In this document: one piece after another, positions 1 to 10,970 of the stretch | Numbering within the stretch: position 1 is the first letter of the stretch | Layout: the number at the start of each line of letters is the position of its first letter | NCBI RefSeq assembly: GCF_011386835.1 | Contig: NC_088800.1 | Span: forward strand, 3,844,001 to 3,908,000 | Length of the DNA: 64,000 nt | Source of the DNA: Chrysemys picta bellii | Lineage: Eukaryota; Chordata; Testudines; Emydidae | Reading direction: 5' to 3' | Notes under the pieces: model-generated | What the model was told of the DNA's origin: nothing | Seen by the model: only the letters and a program-made list of their open reading frames with translations | Database searches by the model: none | Position numbers and translations under genes: made by a program

Positions 1-610
1 CCTAACCCAGGTATACTTTTGGTCATCACAACATCCCATGGCAATGAGTTCCACAGGTTAGTTGTGTGTGGTGTGAAAAACTATTTTGTCTTAATATATG
101 GAGATATACCTGTCTCACAGAACTGGAAGGGACCCTGAAGAGTCATTGAGTCCAGCCCCCCTGCCTTCACTAGCAGGACCAAGTACTGATTTTGCTGTAG
201 ATCCCTAAGTGGCCACCTCAAGGATTGAGCTTACAGCCTTGGGCTTAGCAGGCCACTGCGCAAACCACTGAGCTATCTCTCCCCATTAAGCCTTCTGCTT
301 TAATTTCATTGGGTGACCCCCTGGTTTTTGCATTGTGTGACAGGTTAAACAACACTTTTCTAGTCCCTTTTTTCCACACCACTCATGATTTTATGGACCT
401 CTAGCATATCCCCTGGCTTAGTCATCCCTTTTTTCTAAGTTGAACAGCCCTAACTTTTTTAGTTTCTTCTCATATGGGAGCCATTCCAAACCCTTAATAA
501 TCTTTGTTGCCCCTCTCAAACCTTTTCCAGTTCCACCAGACCCTTTTTGAGATGGGGCAACCAGAAATGGACACAGTATTCACCGTGTGGGGACACCGTG
601 GGTTTATATA
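1..610 (-). mobile_element. CR1 LINE fragment, 3' ORF2 region, interrupted by a SINE
   Basis: Read on the minus strand this is the C-terminal coding part of a CR1 non-LTR retrotransposon. The plus strand shows typical CR1 antisense phrases such as CTCTCAAACCTTTTCCAGTT and the region for 'GCCCCATCTC'. CR1 ORF2 encodes endonuclease and reverse transcriptase, but here only the last part remains and frames are broken. A tRNA-derived SINE sits inside it at about 93-284, with CR1-like sequence on both sides. The left part continues beyond the window edge. Family identification is from recognition of the conserved text, without alignment. Confidence 0.75.
93..284 (-). mobile_element. Turtle-type tRNA-derived SINE (nested in CR1)
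   Basis: On the minus strand it begins GGGGAGAGATAGCTCAGTGG, a tRNA-like head with an A box (TAGCTCAGTGG), followed by a body ending in a CR1-like tail (CTTCCAGTTCTGTGAGA) and GGTATATCTCCATATA. The same tail closes the SINE at 57,471-57,665, so both belong to one subfamily. SINEs of this kind are transcribed by RNA polymerase III and moved by CR1-type LINE machinery. The B-box region is diverged here. Confidence 0.85.
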
Positions 611-614
611 GATG

Positions 615-815
615 TAAGCTCCTAAAGGCCAGATTTTCAAAGGTATCTAGGTCCCTAAAGGTGCAGACAGGCACTTTGAAAACCCCATGTAGGTCCTAAG
701 TAGTTTAGGCACTTTAACTCCCATTGATTTCACCTTTGAAAATCCCTTTATTTTGCATCTTTAGGCCTCTTAGTACTTTTAAAGGGGGCAATCTTTTAAA
801 GTCTGGCCCATAGGA
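615..815. mobile_element. Palindromic MITE-like repeat (CCAGATTTTCAAAGG family)
   Basis: The left end GGCCAGATTTTCAAAGG and the right end CTTTTAAAGTCTGGCC are imperfect inverted repeats. The interior repeats the motif 'TTTGAAAATCCC' and 'TTAGGC'. Related copies or fragments lie at 35,990-36,265 and 61,200-61,290. It has no coding capacity. It is a dispersed non-autonomous element, most likely a DNA-transposon derivative. I cannot see clear target duplications, so the superfamily is left open. Confidence 0.55.
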
Positions 816-3228
816 GCCTAAATCTCAGTGAAACTCAATGGGACTTAAGAGTGTTTAAGTCTTTTTTGAAAATAGCATTTAGGTGTTTTTGAAAAAGTGG
901 ACTCACCTTTACAAGGCTACGATTCCATTATATGGCTATGGCATGGTTTGTTGATTCTACCTACTCAGATGGAGTCCAGAGTATAACAGGGTATGCTTAA
1001 GGCACGTACAACACAATCACCACTTATGTATCAGGGATTTGCTTGTCTAAATCATGTACATGAAATTAGGGGCAGATCTGTCTGAGACCTTGAGCCCTGA
1101 CCTTTTAAACAGGAGACAGACACAGACAAGCCTCATTCTCCCCCCAACCCCAAATATGCCCCAATCTGCCCATCCACCCCTCAGGCAAAGTCAGGGGAGA
1201 AGCGGTGGCTCAAGTCACATAGGTACAAGGATAGTCATGGGACATGGGTTCTTAGCTGTGCATCAGGTAGTTTGTTATTCGAGACATTGCACCAAGTTCT
1301 CTTTCTACTTTGTTTTTAATTCTGATTCAAGAAAGTGTCACAATAAAGGAAGGTTGTGCAACCACAGAATTGTAATGCAGAGAAGTAGGAAATAACTAAG
1401 AAGGGACACAGTATGTTTTCATTCCTATTCATTTATAAAGGCAGGTGGCTTCCCCTCTCTCATGTGTCTCAGATCTCAGCTCAGACATTCTGCTCTAAGT
1501 GTGCAGGTCTCTCATTCACTCAACAAGAAGGCTGTCCAGAGAGGGAATGCAACATATTTAACTTAAAATTCACTGTGTGGATCTGAGAGAATGTTGTCCT
1601 TTTTCCAGGGTGAGTCAATTCCTTGCATTCACTGATTGTTGCCACACTAAAACCCTAGCTAAAACCGGTGGCTTTTGATTTAAGTAACAGGAAATAAGCA
1701 TATTTTCAGCCCAAGGAGTTACACACACAGATGTTGATTGTAAGTCTAACTGGTGTATTGGATGCAGAAGGTTCATGGCCTTGAGTTAAGGAATAGCCTA
1801 AGAATCATCAGAAAGGGAATGAAAAAAATCCTCTATAATCCTCTGGCCAGTGGCCTGTATGTTTTGGCCCAATGATTTCTGAGTAGTGCACTACACAGCC
1901 TTAGGAGTCTGTTCCAGAGAGCTGCCGAACACCAGCAAATGCCACTGGTGCCCAGGGGCGCTCCTGAGGCGCAGAACCTCTTAGGATCAGGCCTTAACTG
2001 TACCCCTTTATAAATGTTCTTCACAGGGAAGCTTTACATTAGATGAATCACTCGTATCAACAGGGGACTCAAGCAAAAGCTTGCAAGCTATTACAGAACA
2101 GTTGAAGTTGGATCAGCCTACCCAAGAGCTATCAGCAGAGAGCAATCACTCTAATCCCACTGCCTTATTTGATTCAGACTGACAGCTTTTAAACTACTAC
2201 TTTTTGGTGTAATTACACATTACCACCCACCCTCCTTTAAAGAACAAAGTCGTTCTAACAAATAACGTTCACGCTTTAAACCATTAGCAAATGGAACCAC
2301 TTATGTACAGTACATATTATCTGACTCATATGCATCTAATTAAACTGCATATTGATCTGTCCAGAAAGTAACCGGACTGATAGCAGGAAGTAATGGAACA
2401 CTTATGCATGTTCTCAACTTTAAAAGTGTACATGCATGACTTGTGCTCTCATTACAATTGACCCGCTCCTTTAGTAGATGCGAAGATTTGTAGCTCTCCT
2501 TTATAATTTTAAATAGTCCCCCTGCCAGCAACACTTTGGTCTTGCAAAGCTTCCAACCCCAGGTGGTAAGGTTAGATTACATTGGTTTAAAGTGGTAAGT
2601 AGGATGGAGTAGGTGGACATACAGATGAGGTACTTATGAAGAGTCCGAGGACTGGTTGTTAAACTCCCCAACCCCGCCCCAAATCAATCCATTAAGTCTA
2701 AGAATGCAGCAAAGGTGGTGCTCTCCACCGGCGGATTTTAGTATGATCGGCATTCACCAGAAACAAAAAGGGCAGCCTTTAAAAACAGTCATAATCAAGC
2801 ATCATTTTTAAAAACTGTGAAGTTGCTGCCCATTCCGTTATGGATTCAAACATTCAAAACCTGAAGGCTCTTAATTATAGGAGTCTTTTGCAGGATGAGA
2901 ATCACTGCCCCAGCGTCTGTGAAGAGCTCTAGCTATACAAAACACTTTGTGGCCCTTTGCATCCAGGGCAATAAGTGGTTAAAAAAGTTGGTTTGCATAA
3001 ATTAAACATGTTGATTTTCATGGTTTACTGAGCACATTTCCAGCCATATGACTGGAGTGCTTTTCTCTTTGATGAGCAGCTCAAGGCAGAATGCAAACTG
3101 CAAAGAAAACAAATCCATTCTCAGGTCATTGCCCTCTTAAAAAAAAATGATGGCTGGGTTTATTACACATACTGCTCTCATCAGTACTGACAATAAAGAG
3201 TTATATACCTGGTATGGACAGTCCTTGA
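816..3228. other. Unique AT-rich DNA, no gene seen
   Basis: About 2.4 kb in which I see no recognisable exon, repeat family or RNA gene. The short open frames here, including 1054-1395, have no family features and no start or splice context. The last part contains homopolymer-rich stretches only. Confidence 0.6.
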
Positions 3229-3275
3229 GAGAGTGGAGTGGAGTGGAGTGGAGTGGGGTGGGGTGGGGAGAGAGA
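3229..3275. repeat. (GAGTG)n simple repeat
   Basis: Tandem GAGTG units grade into GGGTG units and end in a GA-rich run. It is a pentanucleotide microsatellite with point variants at its right side. Confidence 0.9.
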
Positions 3276-6189
3276 CTAATGGCCATTAAGAGATATGTAT
3301 TGTAGTTACATATTTGTCTCTTCAAAAACCCGCTAGGATTTATGATTCAGACAAAACAGCATGCCTTATTACAAAATAATCTGTCTATAATGGGAAGTCA
3401 AGGTTTCCATTAAAATTATATACAGCTATAAAAAAAAGAACAGTTCAGATTAATCAATAGTTTATAATTCCTGGTAACATCTACAGTCCTAGAGAAAGTA
3501 TTGATCAAATGGCAGAATTGAAGAGTTTAAGAACCATCACTCTTAAGGTACTGGCTCAATGGAGTCCAGCTGTGAGGGAACATTCCACTTTCAGACCCCA
3601 AATGCTCATGGAAATGCTGAAAGCCAGAACACCCCTTCAGGCCGGATTTGATTGAGTCACTGTCTTCAGGTCTGGGCTGCTTAGATTCCAACCGGTCTTT
3701 CCATCTGAGGATCTTGAGATTAATTAAAACTGAAACCTGTGTGAACAGATGGGAGAAGAGAAGGCTCGATTATCTCCTCGCACTGAACGGCCCACTACAG
3801 GGGGCTCTGGGACAGTAAGTCTGATGATCCTGACGTCGCCCAGTTAGGGCTTGACCCACCCCATAGAAGAAAACGCAGGGGCTAACGCTCCAATAGTGAA
3901 ACAATGGGAGGTCAGGGCCATCCAGGCTTTGAATTCCAGCAGAACCCCCTCAGCTTCAGTGCCCCAAAGCCAGAGACTCCCCCTGGTGAGACCTGTCCCT
4001 GGGGTGGAAGAGGTAACAGGCCTCTGGGGATTCTGCCCAGGACTGGAGGAGGGACAATCTACATCCACATCCCTCCCCAGCGTGGTCCTGCAGCAATGGG
4101 GCAGGAGGAGATGCATGAAAGGAGTGTTCCTCCAAGCACAGATCTAGGGAGCAGGATCAGACATAAAGAAGACAGTGATTTGCCTAAAATCCCTTAGGAA
4201 ATCTGTTTAAAAAAGAACCCAAATCTTTTCACTCCCCATTCTTCAGTCACAAGATCATCTTTCCTCCTGCTATACTGTTTTTATTTAGTAGCGACTCAGA
4301 TCCAAACCTTGAGCACAAAAACCACCACCCTTACGGAGATTGCAGTAGGACCAAGAAGAGAAAAAAAATATTGTGATTCCCAGACCGGTCTAGAAAACAG
4401 AAGTGGTGACCATAACTAAAGTCTGTGGTAGGCAAGTACACTGCTGCTTCTGATAAAGTACTAGACAATATTTAGCTGGTTGTAGCATGTGAGTAATGAA
4501 TTGGCTTTAATGGAGACATTTCGTACTATCCCAAGCATCCTCCACAATGGCCATCCTCTTAAACGGAACGGAGAGAAGGGAGCAAGTCGGAGGTGTAGGA
4601 GGCAGATCAGGGCAGCGGGAAGGACTGAAGTTTTAATGCCCTATTTGTCAGAATGCAAGACAGGATAATGTAATGGTGTGGCACATTGCGAGACCTATGC
4701 TCTTTACATAAGAAAACAATAGGCAGAAACTGCCCAGGCACACTAGGGTCACACATAACCTAGTGTACTAAACATGCACAAACATGTCAGGCCTAGCGAC
4801 GGAGACATACACACCGCTGCTCTGATTGGTTTCTGGTGCCTTCCAAAACACAGAACACAGTGAGCACCACTAGAAGGCTCACGAACTATTTAAAAGACTA
4901 CTCCCCTATTCCGATACACTACAATGTAGTCAGAATTGAAGTTTCCATATTTTAAGAGTTGGCTTTACTCTCTCCCGCTGAAGTCTTGTTTCCATGTCAA
5001 TGACCAGTTTTCCTTCCTCAACGTTAGGGGAAATCGACTCTACTGCAGGAAGTCATATAGATTCATTAGGTGAGAAAGTGCTATTTTATATACAGTCATC
5101 ATTTGTACATTGCTCACTGTATAAATTTAGAGCTGGACAAGTTACCTTTTTCTCCAAATGAATTTTTTGCAAGAGGAGACTGTCTGGAGTGCATTTTGGA
5201 GGGAATGACTAAGACTCTGGCATGCTCGTTTTCATATCACAGAGTCAGACACATCTGAAAGAAAGTTTTAAGTCTGACCATTTTTTGGATTCCTATGGGT
5301 TGGATGAGAAGAGAGACTTAGTGCTAAATTTTTAGTGTCTTCATAATCGGATATTATATATAACATCTCAAGATATAAAAAATGATCCCACGGCAGACCA
5401 CACCCAAAAAAGAAATCATTGGATCCAGCCAAGCTGAAAAGCTTGAGATCAGACAAAACTCCTCGGCTTTCTAACATGGAACCAGCGTTTATTGACCTAG
5501 TACCACTGGCCTAGTGGCACACCAGACGCCTCATTCTTTTAGTTTAGTTTAGAGAGGTTATGAAATCAAGAGGGAAATCGAAACGCCCCCAAACTCTGAG
5601 GAAGCCAGGGCCTAATCTGTTTTGCAGATGGCACTCTGTATTCCCTGGCTACTGTCTGTGGAAGACTGTAAATGTTCCCTTCCGTTCACAAGAGTAGAAG
5701 CGATAAGATTTTGTAGTTCCAAACACAGCATTGCCAGTGCTTGGGACTTTATCCCAACTCACAATATTGGATATTTCACTTGGAGCCCCAGCCTCTTAAG
5801 CCAGTTACATGAAAATCTCAGCGGTCATTTAAAAGAAAAGGTACGTTTCTAGCCTTCATGAGAGCGGGGAAAAGCTTGAAAACATGATCCAACTGCACTC
5901 TGAAGGCTCCACAACCAGATGGCAAACGAAACAATGTTCTCGGACTTGTGACGGCAGGGGCGATCACAAAGTTGCACGCAGTAGCTCCATTCCCTGCTCT
6001 CCTTAAGTCTCGCAGTACAGCACACAGGTACCTTCAGCATGTTTTGCATTCTGCAATTAACTTCGCCAGTGAAGTGGTGAAGACCAACTGGAGTTGCTTA
6101 AAAAAGGGCAGTTTGAAAGACCATGAGACGAAGAACTAGAGTATCCAGCATGGGAATTGACAGAGATTTGGGTGAGAAAAATAAATCTC
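3276..6189. other. Mostly unique DNA, no gene seen
   Basis: No exon or named repeat recognised. The overlapping plus and minus frames at 3844-4197 are chance frames in moderately GC-rich sequence. A 37-bp stretch at 4958-4994 recurs exactly at 9704-9740 and is listed separately. Confidence 0.55.
4958..4994 (+). repeat. 37-bp exact direct repeat, copy 1
   Basis: Starts GTTGGCTTTACTCTCTCCCG and is identical over 37 bases to 9704-9740 on the same strand. The flanks of the two copies do not match clearly, apart from CT-rich downstream sequence. It is not part of any repeat family I recognise. Confidence 0.85.
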
Positions 6190-6418
6190 ATGGGAAAGAA
6201 GCCAAGTATCAGAGGGGTAGCCGTGTTAGTCTGTATCCGCAAAAACAACAAGGAGTCCGGTGGCACCTTAAAGACTAACAGATTTATTTGGGCATAAGCT
6301 TTCATGGGTAAAAAAACCCACTTCTTGATGGTTTTTTACTCATGAAAGCTTATGCCCAAATAAATCTGTTAGTCTTTAAGGTGGCACCGGACTCCTTGTT
6401 GTTTTTATGGGAAAGAAG
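6190..6418 (+). mobile_element. Penelope-like element, asymmetric hairpin insertion with 12-bp target duplication
   Basis: The insertion 6202-6406 is flanked by perfect 12-bp copies of ATGGGAAAGAAG (6190-6201 and 6407-6418). It starts near GTATCAGAGGGGTAGCCGTG and runs into its own inverted copy: the arm TCCGGTGGCACCTTAAAGAC returns as its complement after a short loop near 6320. The right arm stops at GTTGTTTTT, so it lacks the outermost segment present in the left arm. I recognise this repeat as the terminal unit of reptile Penelope-like retroelements, which encode reverse transcriptase plus GIY-YIG nuclease. No coding part is present here. The hammerhead-like core in these arms is degraded in this copy (CTGAAGA is lost). 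Confidence 0.75.
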
Positions 6419-7842
6419 GGTATTTTCCTGTTCTTCCCTGGGGTTTAATCCCCATTTAAAGCTGGCGTGGGATAAAAAAATCAAGTCATGTTTCATATAA
6501 AAGCTGATTTTATTAAACTGAATCTAAGCCGAGACAATGGCTTTGTACACCATACAGAGCACAGACCAGCAGCCTGCCAAAAGCCACTGGAGCGCAATCT
6601 TTGTCACAGGCAGGCTGAACAAAACCCTTCCCCTCCTGCTTGTATCAGACCACATTCAACCCTAAAGCAAGTCAGTAGTCTTGTCCGCATGCCAAGTGGG
6701 CATGGACCTTGTCAGCTTCACTGCTTGCCATGGACTGGAACCGCATTCAAAACAAATCATGAAAAGCCACTTCTGGCTGACTTTGTTCTATGTTTATATT
6801 ATAAGCTGATCAAAAAAGCTTTGGGGAGGCAAAAATTTAACTTGGCTTGACACAACCAGCCGACCATTCCAGACGGATTATTTCACAACTCTCGTGTCAG
6901 CACCGGAGCAGTATGGAGAGGCTCCTGCTGGAGAAAGTGGTGCAAACCAATTTGCTTATCTGCATAAAATTCAGTATTCAGAGCAGCAATTTAATACAGC
7001 CAAGAAACCAAGTAAGTGCTGGAGAAAGGTCAGGCAATGAACCCAGAAGAAAACTACCGCAGGGGCAGATGGGGCTTTGCCTATATAGACATAATAAGTA
7101 GGATGCTATTCGAGAGGCTCATGTCAAATAAGCAGCAGAAAGTAACTTGGCATGATTCCAATGCAGTCAATACAACTATGCCAGTTCACATCCATTGCTG
7201 ATCTGCCCTGGGGAACTAGAGATAGAAGGGAAGGGAAGACCTCTTTAGTAAAGTTGACAATTGCCATTTTCACCAGCTGTGGATGTTCCCAGGCTTGAGC
7301 TAGGCATTGACCACAGGCATAGCCCAGTGCCTGATAGCGACATGGTCTCCCTGAGGAGATGAGCTGGCCTTTGACTAGGACATTTGTGGGACAGCCACTT
7401 GCATAACAAAACATTGAAGCCCATGTAATTAGCAAGGCTGCCACTTTTCAACCTACTAATTTGAGAGGGCTGGCTCTAAGGGAACAGGGCTCTGGGCTTC
7501 TGTTGGTTCCTCACAATTGCACAATCATTTAAATACAATTTGGGGTCTAACGTGGTCATTCTCAAGAAATTAAGAGATGCAGATACTGAATTGCATCAGA
7601 TACTACTTTATTCTGAAGTCAGACCTGAGATCAGTCTGTAAAGGACGGCCTGGCAGATCTCATCTTGCCATTTAAAATGTAACAGGTAGCAGGGCTGGAG
7701 AAGCTTACCGAACACCTATTATACCCCTGCCATTCAGAGGTATAAAACGGATGTGCATTGTAATTAACTGTAACATCAGCCATCTTTTCATCTTTAAAAG
7801 TGCAGTTTACCGTGGCCCTGATTCACCCAGGTGACACACCGA
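6419..7842. other. Unique DNA, no gene seen
   Basis: No recognisable exon or repeat. The frames at 6488-6850 (120 codons) and 7124-7444 (minus) have no motif and no supporting signals. Confidence 0.55.
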
Positions 7843-8022
7843 GGGTTGCCACCTGTCCGGTTTTCACCCGGATAGGCCAGGTTTCAGCTTGCGTGTCCGG
7901 GTGCCATTTGACAAGTCCTCGTGTGCATTGTTTTTATCTAGGGGAGAAGAGGCAGCGCAGGGCTGGGGTCCTGGGTGGGAAGAGAGGGTCCAGTTACCAG
8001 CCATTAGAAAGGTGGCAACCCC
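7843..8022. mobile_element. MITE-like repeat with GGGTTGCCACCT ends
   Basis: The left end GGGTTGCCACCTGTCCGG and right end AGGTGGCAACCCC are inverted over about 12 bp. The interior contains CCGG-rich text similar to the element at 23,460. No clear target duplication is visible. It is probably a short non-autonomous DNA transposon of the same broad group as the elements at 23,460 and 55,787. Confidence 0.6.
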
Positions 8023-8340
8023 ACTACTAGACCTGTAGGTTCCAAGGGAATGACTTGCATACTTGAAGTTATGCCCGTGCTTCAATACCTTGCTGAAAAG
8101 ATGGCATGTGTCTCTTGTTATAACTTCCACCCTTTACTTCTCTTTCTTTCCTCAGAGGAGCGCACATCTTCTCCCTCCCCACCTTTTCCCTGCTGTACTC
8201 TTCTTTCCCCACACTATGTGCTCTCTCTGTACCCCGCCCCCCTTCAACCCAAAGTCTCTTTTTTTCCAATTTACATTTTTACAAGCAAGCGCCATGTATA
8301 AAGGAGTTGGGGGAACAAGTGAGAGAGATGGGGTATCAAA

Positions 8341-8612
8341 CAGGTTTTACACAGGGGTACGTCGGCGGGTAGCAATCGATTTATCCGTTAAGACGCGATA
8401 TATCGATCCCCAAACGCGCTCACGGTCGACTCCGGAACTCCACCAGAGCGAGCGGCGGTAGCGCAGTCGACGGGAGAGCCGCGGCCGTCGATCCCGCGCC
8501 GTCTGGACCCCAGGTAATTCGATCCAAGATACTTCGACTTCAGCTACGCTATTCACGTGGCTGAGGTTGCATATCTTGGATCGATCCCCCCCCCCCCAGT
8601 GTAGACCAGCCA
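8341..8612. mobile_element. CpG-dense non-autonomous DNA element (relative of the 60.8-kb element)
   Basis: The right end GTGTAGACCAGCC resembles the right terminus of the element at 60,802-61,094 (GTGAAGACAAGCC). Both share internal text of the type 'TCGACTTCAGCTACG' followed by 'TATTCACGTGGCTG', and 'GTCGACGGGAG'. The left terminus is missing. The block is conspicuously richer in CpG than its surroundings. It has no coding capacity. The superfamily is uncertain. Confidence 0.6.
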
Positions 8613-10508
8613 TGGTTCGTTATTATCCAGGGGATGACATATTGCGGCGCCAGTGCCTTGGTACATGAGTCAGAGCAGACGCTCTCAGACTCAGAGCAGC
8701 CCTCACCAGGAGAGAAGTCTAGCAGAGTCATAGGAAAATGACAGGTCATTACGCTCTCTCCCGGGACTCTCGGCAGGGCTAAGGTGCACGCATTCATGCC
8801 CAGATGACCCAGTTTAAACACCAACGCATCCAAGTAAGAGCTCAATCCAAGACATCACAAACCAGCTCTTGCTCTCAGCCTCAGAAACGATTCTCCCAGC
8901 CATCACAGGGAGCCAGCCAGACATTTCTGAGCTTCTTGTCCAGGCTCTCCATTGCAGATCTGCATTTGTGCTTCAACATTATAAACTATAACAGAAGTGT
9001 TGGGGAAGAAAATCTGGCAGGATGGTTCTTGCAATGACACACACTAGACTAATAACATCCTCTAGAGTAGGGTATGGGTGCACCTCTTCGGAGCATTGCA
9101 CTTAGGGCCAGTCCTGCAGTCGCCGTGCAGCCAAAGCGGCATTGATCTACCTGCAGAGAACTGCAAATTCAAGGCCCGTCATTTAATAACAGTTTTCTCA
9201 ATGTTCCTGAATATGGAGACATCACAATTTGCAGCTGCCTCCTGCCTTGTTTAAACCACTCTCCGCACAGCCCTTCATGCAAGCAGCATGCAGTGGAATA
9301 ATCTCATTTACAAAGCACATATAAGATCTGTCACATGACACCAGTCTGCCCTTACCCGACCCTGAATGCTTCACCAGACTTGCTCCCCATTTCAGTCGGT
9401 ATTTGCAAGCCGCTTCCGACTGCGAGCCCGCAGGTCTTCCTCCCTCATTCCCTCGCTTGCACATACAAACCCCAGGCTCATGCGCCACCCAGGAGTGATG
9501 CAGTGTCAGTCAAGAGGCTGAGAGGAAGGGGAGAACCAATGGCATGGTGGAGTTGAATGCTTTGCCCCAGCAGGGGGCAATAGGACAGAAAACCTTTTGA
9601 GGAACTGCGGGGCCGGGGAGGGGAAGAGGACAGGGTGTTCTCCTGGACCCACAGGAGGTGAAGAATCGAACCAGCGCAGTTTGGGCGTCATCTTTCTGCC
9701 ACGGTTGGCTTTACTCTCTCCCGCTGAAGTCTTGTTTCCAAAGAAGCCTCCTTCCTTCCCTAACTGACGGAAAAGACGGAGATAGACCCTGGTTTGCAGC
9801 ATGCAGAGGTCTAGCCACCCTTCACCTGCATGCCCACGAATAGGCAACTCTTGCTGTCGTACCGACAGGCTTGTGTGCTGTGGTCATGGGGGTGTGGGTG
9901 CCCCTCGCTCTGGGAGAAGGGGTTTCCTTTTTCCAGAGCTGGCCAGCTACTCACTCTCCCCTCCTTTCACTTTGACCTCTGCCAGGAAGTGGCTCCTGTG
10001 ACCAAGGCAGGGTCCTCCCCTTTTGGGAGTAGGGTTATAGGGGTGCGCACAGCTGGGTGGTACAGGAACGGGCAGGGTGCCCATCCCTTAAGAGCAAATG
10101 GACCTCCGAGGTTGGAGTGTCTACTGCTCCCTTGCCGTCTAATCCCTTGCAAGGGAGAGGAGGAACCACGGCCACAACAATACAGGGCTCCCAACCGGCC
10201 CTGGCCACCAGAGCCGACAGCAGGCAGCCACTGACAAGGCCTGTCCCCAGTAGAGAGGGAGTGCCAGGTGCAGGGACTCATGAGATGAGAGAAGGCCTGA
10301 CTGCCGAGCAGAGATAGTCCATGCTGTTCAGCGCTCCTCAGCCCACCAGGGGCTGCCGACAGCCCCCGTTCAGGCACGTGGCTTGTCCCGGAGGCTTCGA
10401 TTTTGCCACTAATAAAAAAGTTGTCTTTTTCTTTTAAAATAGTCTTCATGGACTGGAGAGCTGGTAACAGGCCACTTCACCTTGAATAGCCCGTTGAAAC
10501 GTGTCCAC
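8613..10508. other. Unique DNA, no gene seen
   Basis: Moderately GC-rich from about 9,500 onward, with several overlapping chance frames on both strands (for example 9506-9847, 9830-10234 and 9967-10449). None shows protein-family features. Copy 2 of the 37-bp direct repeat lies at 9704-9740. Confidence 0.5.
9704..9740 (+). repeat. 37-bp exact direct repeat, copy 2
   Basis: Identical to 4958-4994 in the same orientation. CT-rich sequence follows both copies, but no longer alignment is evident by eye. Confidence 0.85.
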
Positions 10509-10761
10509 GATAGGCGCCGACTCCGTGGGTGCTCCAGGGCTCAAGCACCCACTAAAAAAAAAAAAAATAGGGGGTGCACCACCCCGAGGCCCTGCCACTG
10601 CTCAGCCCCTTCCCCCCCCCCCCGAGGCCTCACCTGTGCTCCGCCCCGAGGCCCCACCCCCGCTCCACCTTGTCCCCAAGGCCTTGCCCGCTGCTCGCAC
10701 CGAGGGAGGGGGGGTGCGGAGAGGAGCACCCACCGGCAAAAAGAAAAGTCAGTGCCTGTGG
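10509..10761. mobile_element. hAT-like non-autonomous element (GGCGCCGACT ends)
   Basis: The left side GATAGGCGCCGACTCCGTGG and the right side AAAAGAAAAGTCAGTGCCTG are imperfect inverted ends. The segments GTGGGTGCTCC and GGAGCACCCACC just inside them also pair. The middle is an A-run followed by GC-rich, C-rich sequence. This matches a common reptile hAT-type MITE that I recognise. No perfect 8-bp duplication is visible, so the exact ends may be off by a few bases. Confidence 0.65.
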
Positions 10762-10764
10762 TTA

Positions 10765-10970
10765 ACCACTTATGTTAAACCATCTGTTCCACCTTGTATT
10801 GAGCCGTGATGCTCAGAGTGCCTTTCCCAGCCCTGAAGAAGAGCTCCATGCAGCTCGAAAGCTTGTCCTTCTTCCCAACAGACGCTGGCCCAATAAAAGA
10901 TATCACCTCACCCACCTTGTCTCTCTAATATCCTGGGACCGACACAGCTACCACAACACCACATACAGGC
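10765..10970 (+). mobile_element. Penelope-like terminal unit (second subfamily) with hammerhead-like core
   Basis: Contains the sequence CCTGAAGAAGAGCTCCATGC followed by AGCTCGAAAGCTTGTCC, then CCAATAAAAGATATCACCTC and CTGGGACCGACACAGCTACC. This is a second type of reptile Penelope-like terminal repeat. The core at 10833-10870 has CTGAAGA, a stem (GAGCT with AGCTC) and GAAA, in the order of a hammerhead ribozyme. A minus-strand relative lies at 60,437-60,556. No coding region accompanies it. Confidence 0.65.

Noticed and set aside
6488..6850. 120-codon plus-strand frame after the Penelope insertion
   Set aside because: No domain, no promoter or splice signal, and composition like the surrounding unique DNA.
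8063..8461. 132-codon open frame
   Set aside because: Its second half runs into the CpG-dense transposon at 8,341 and its first half is low-complexity.
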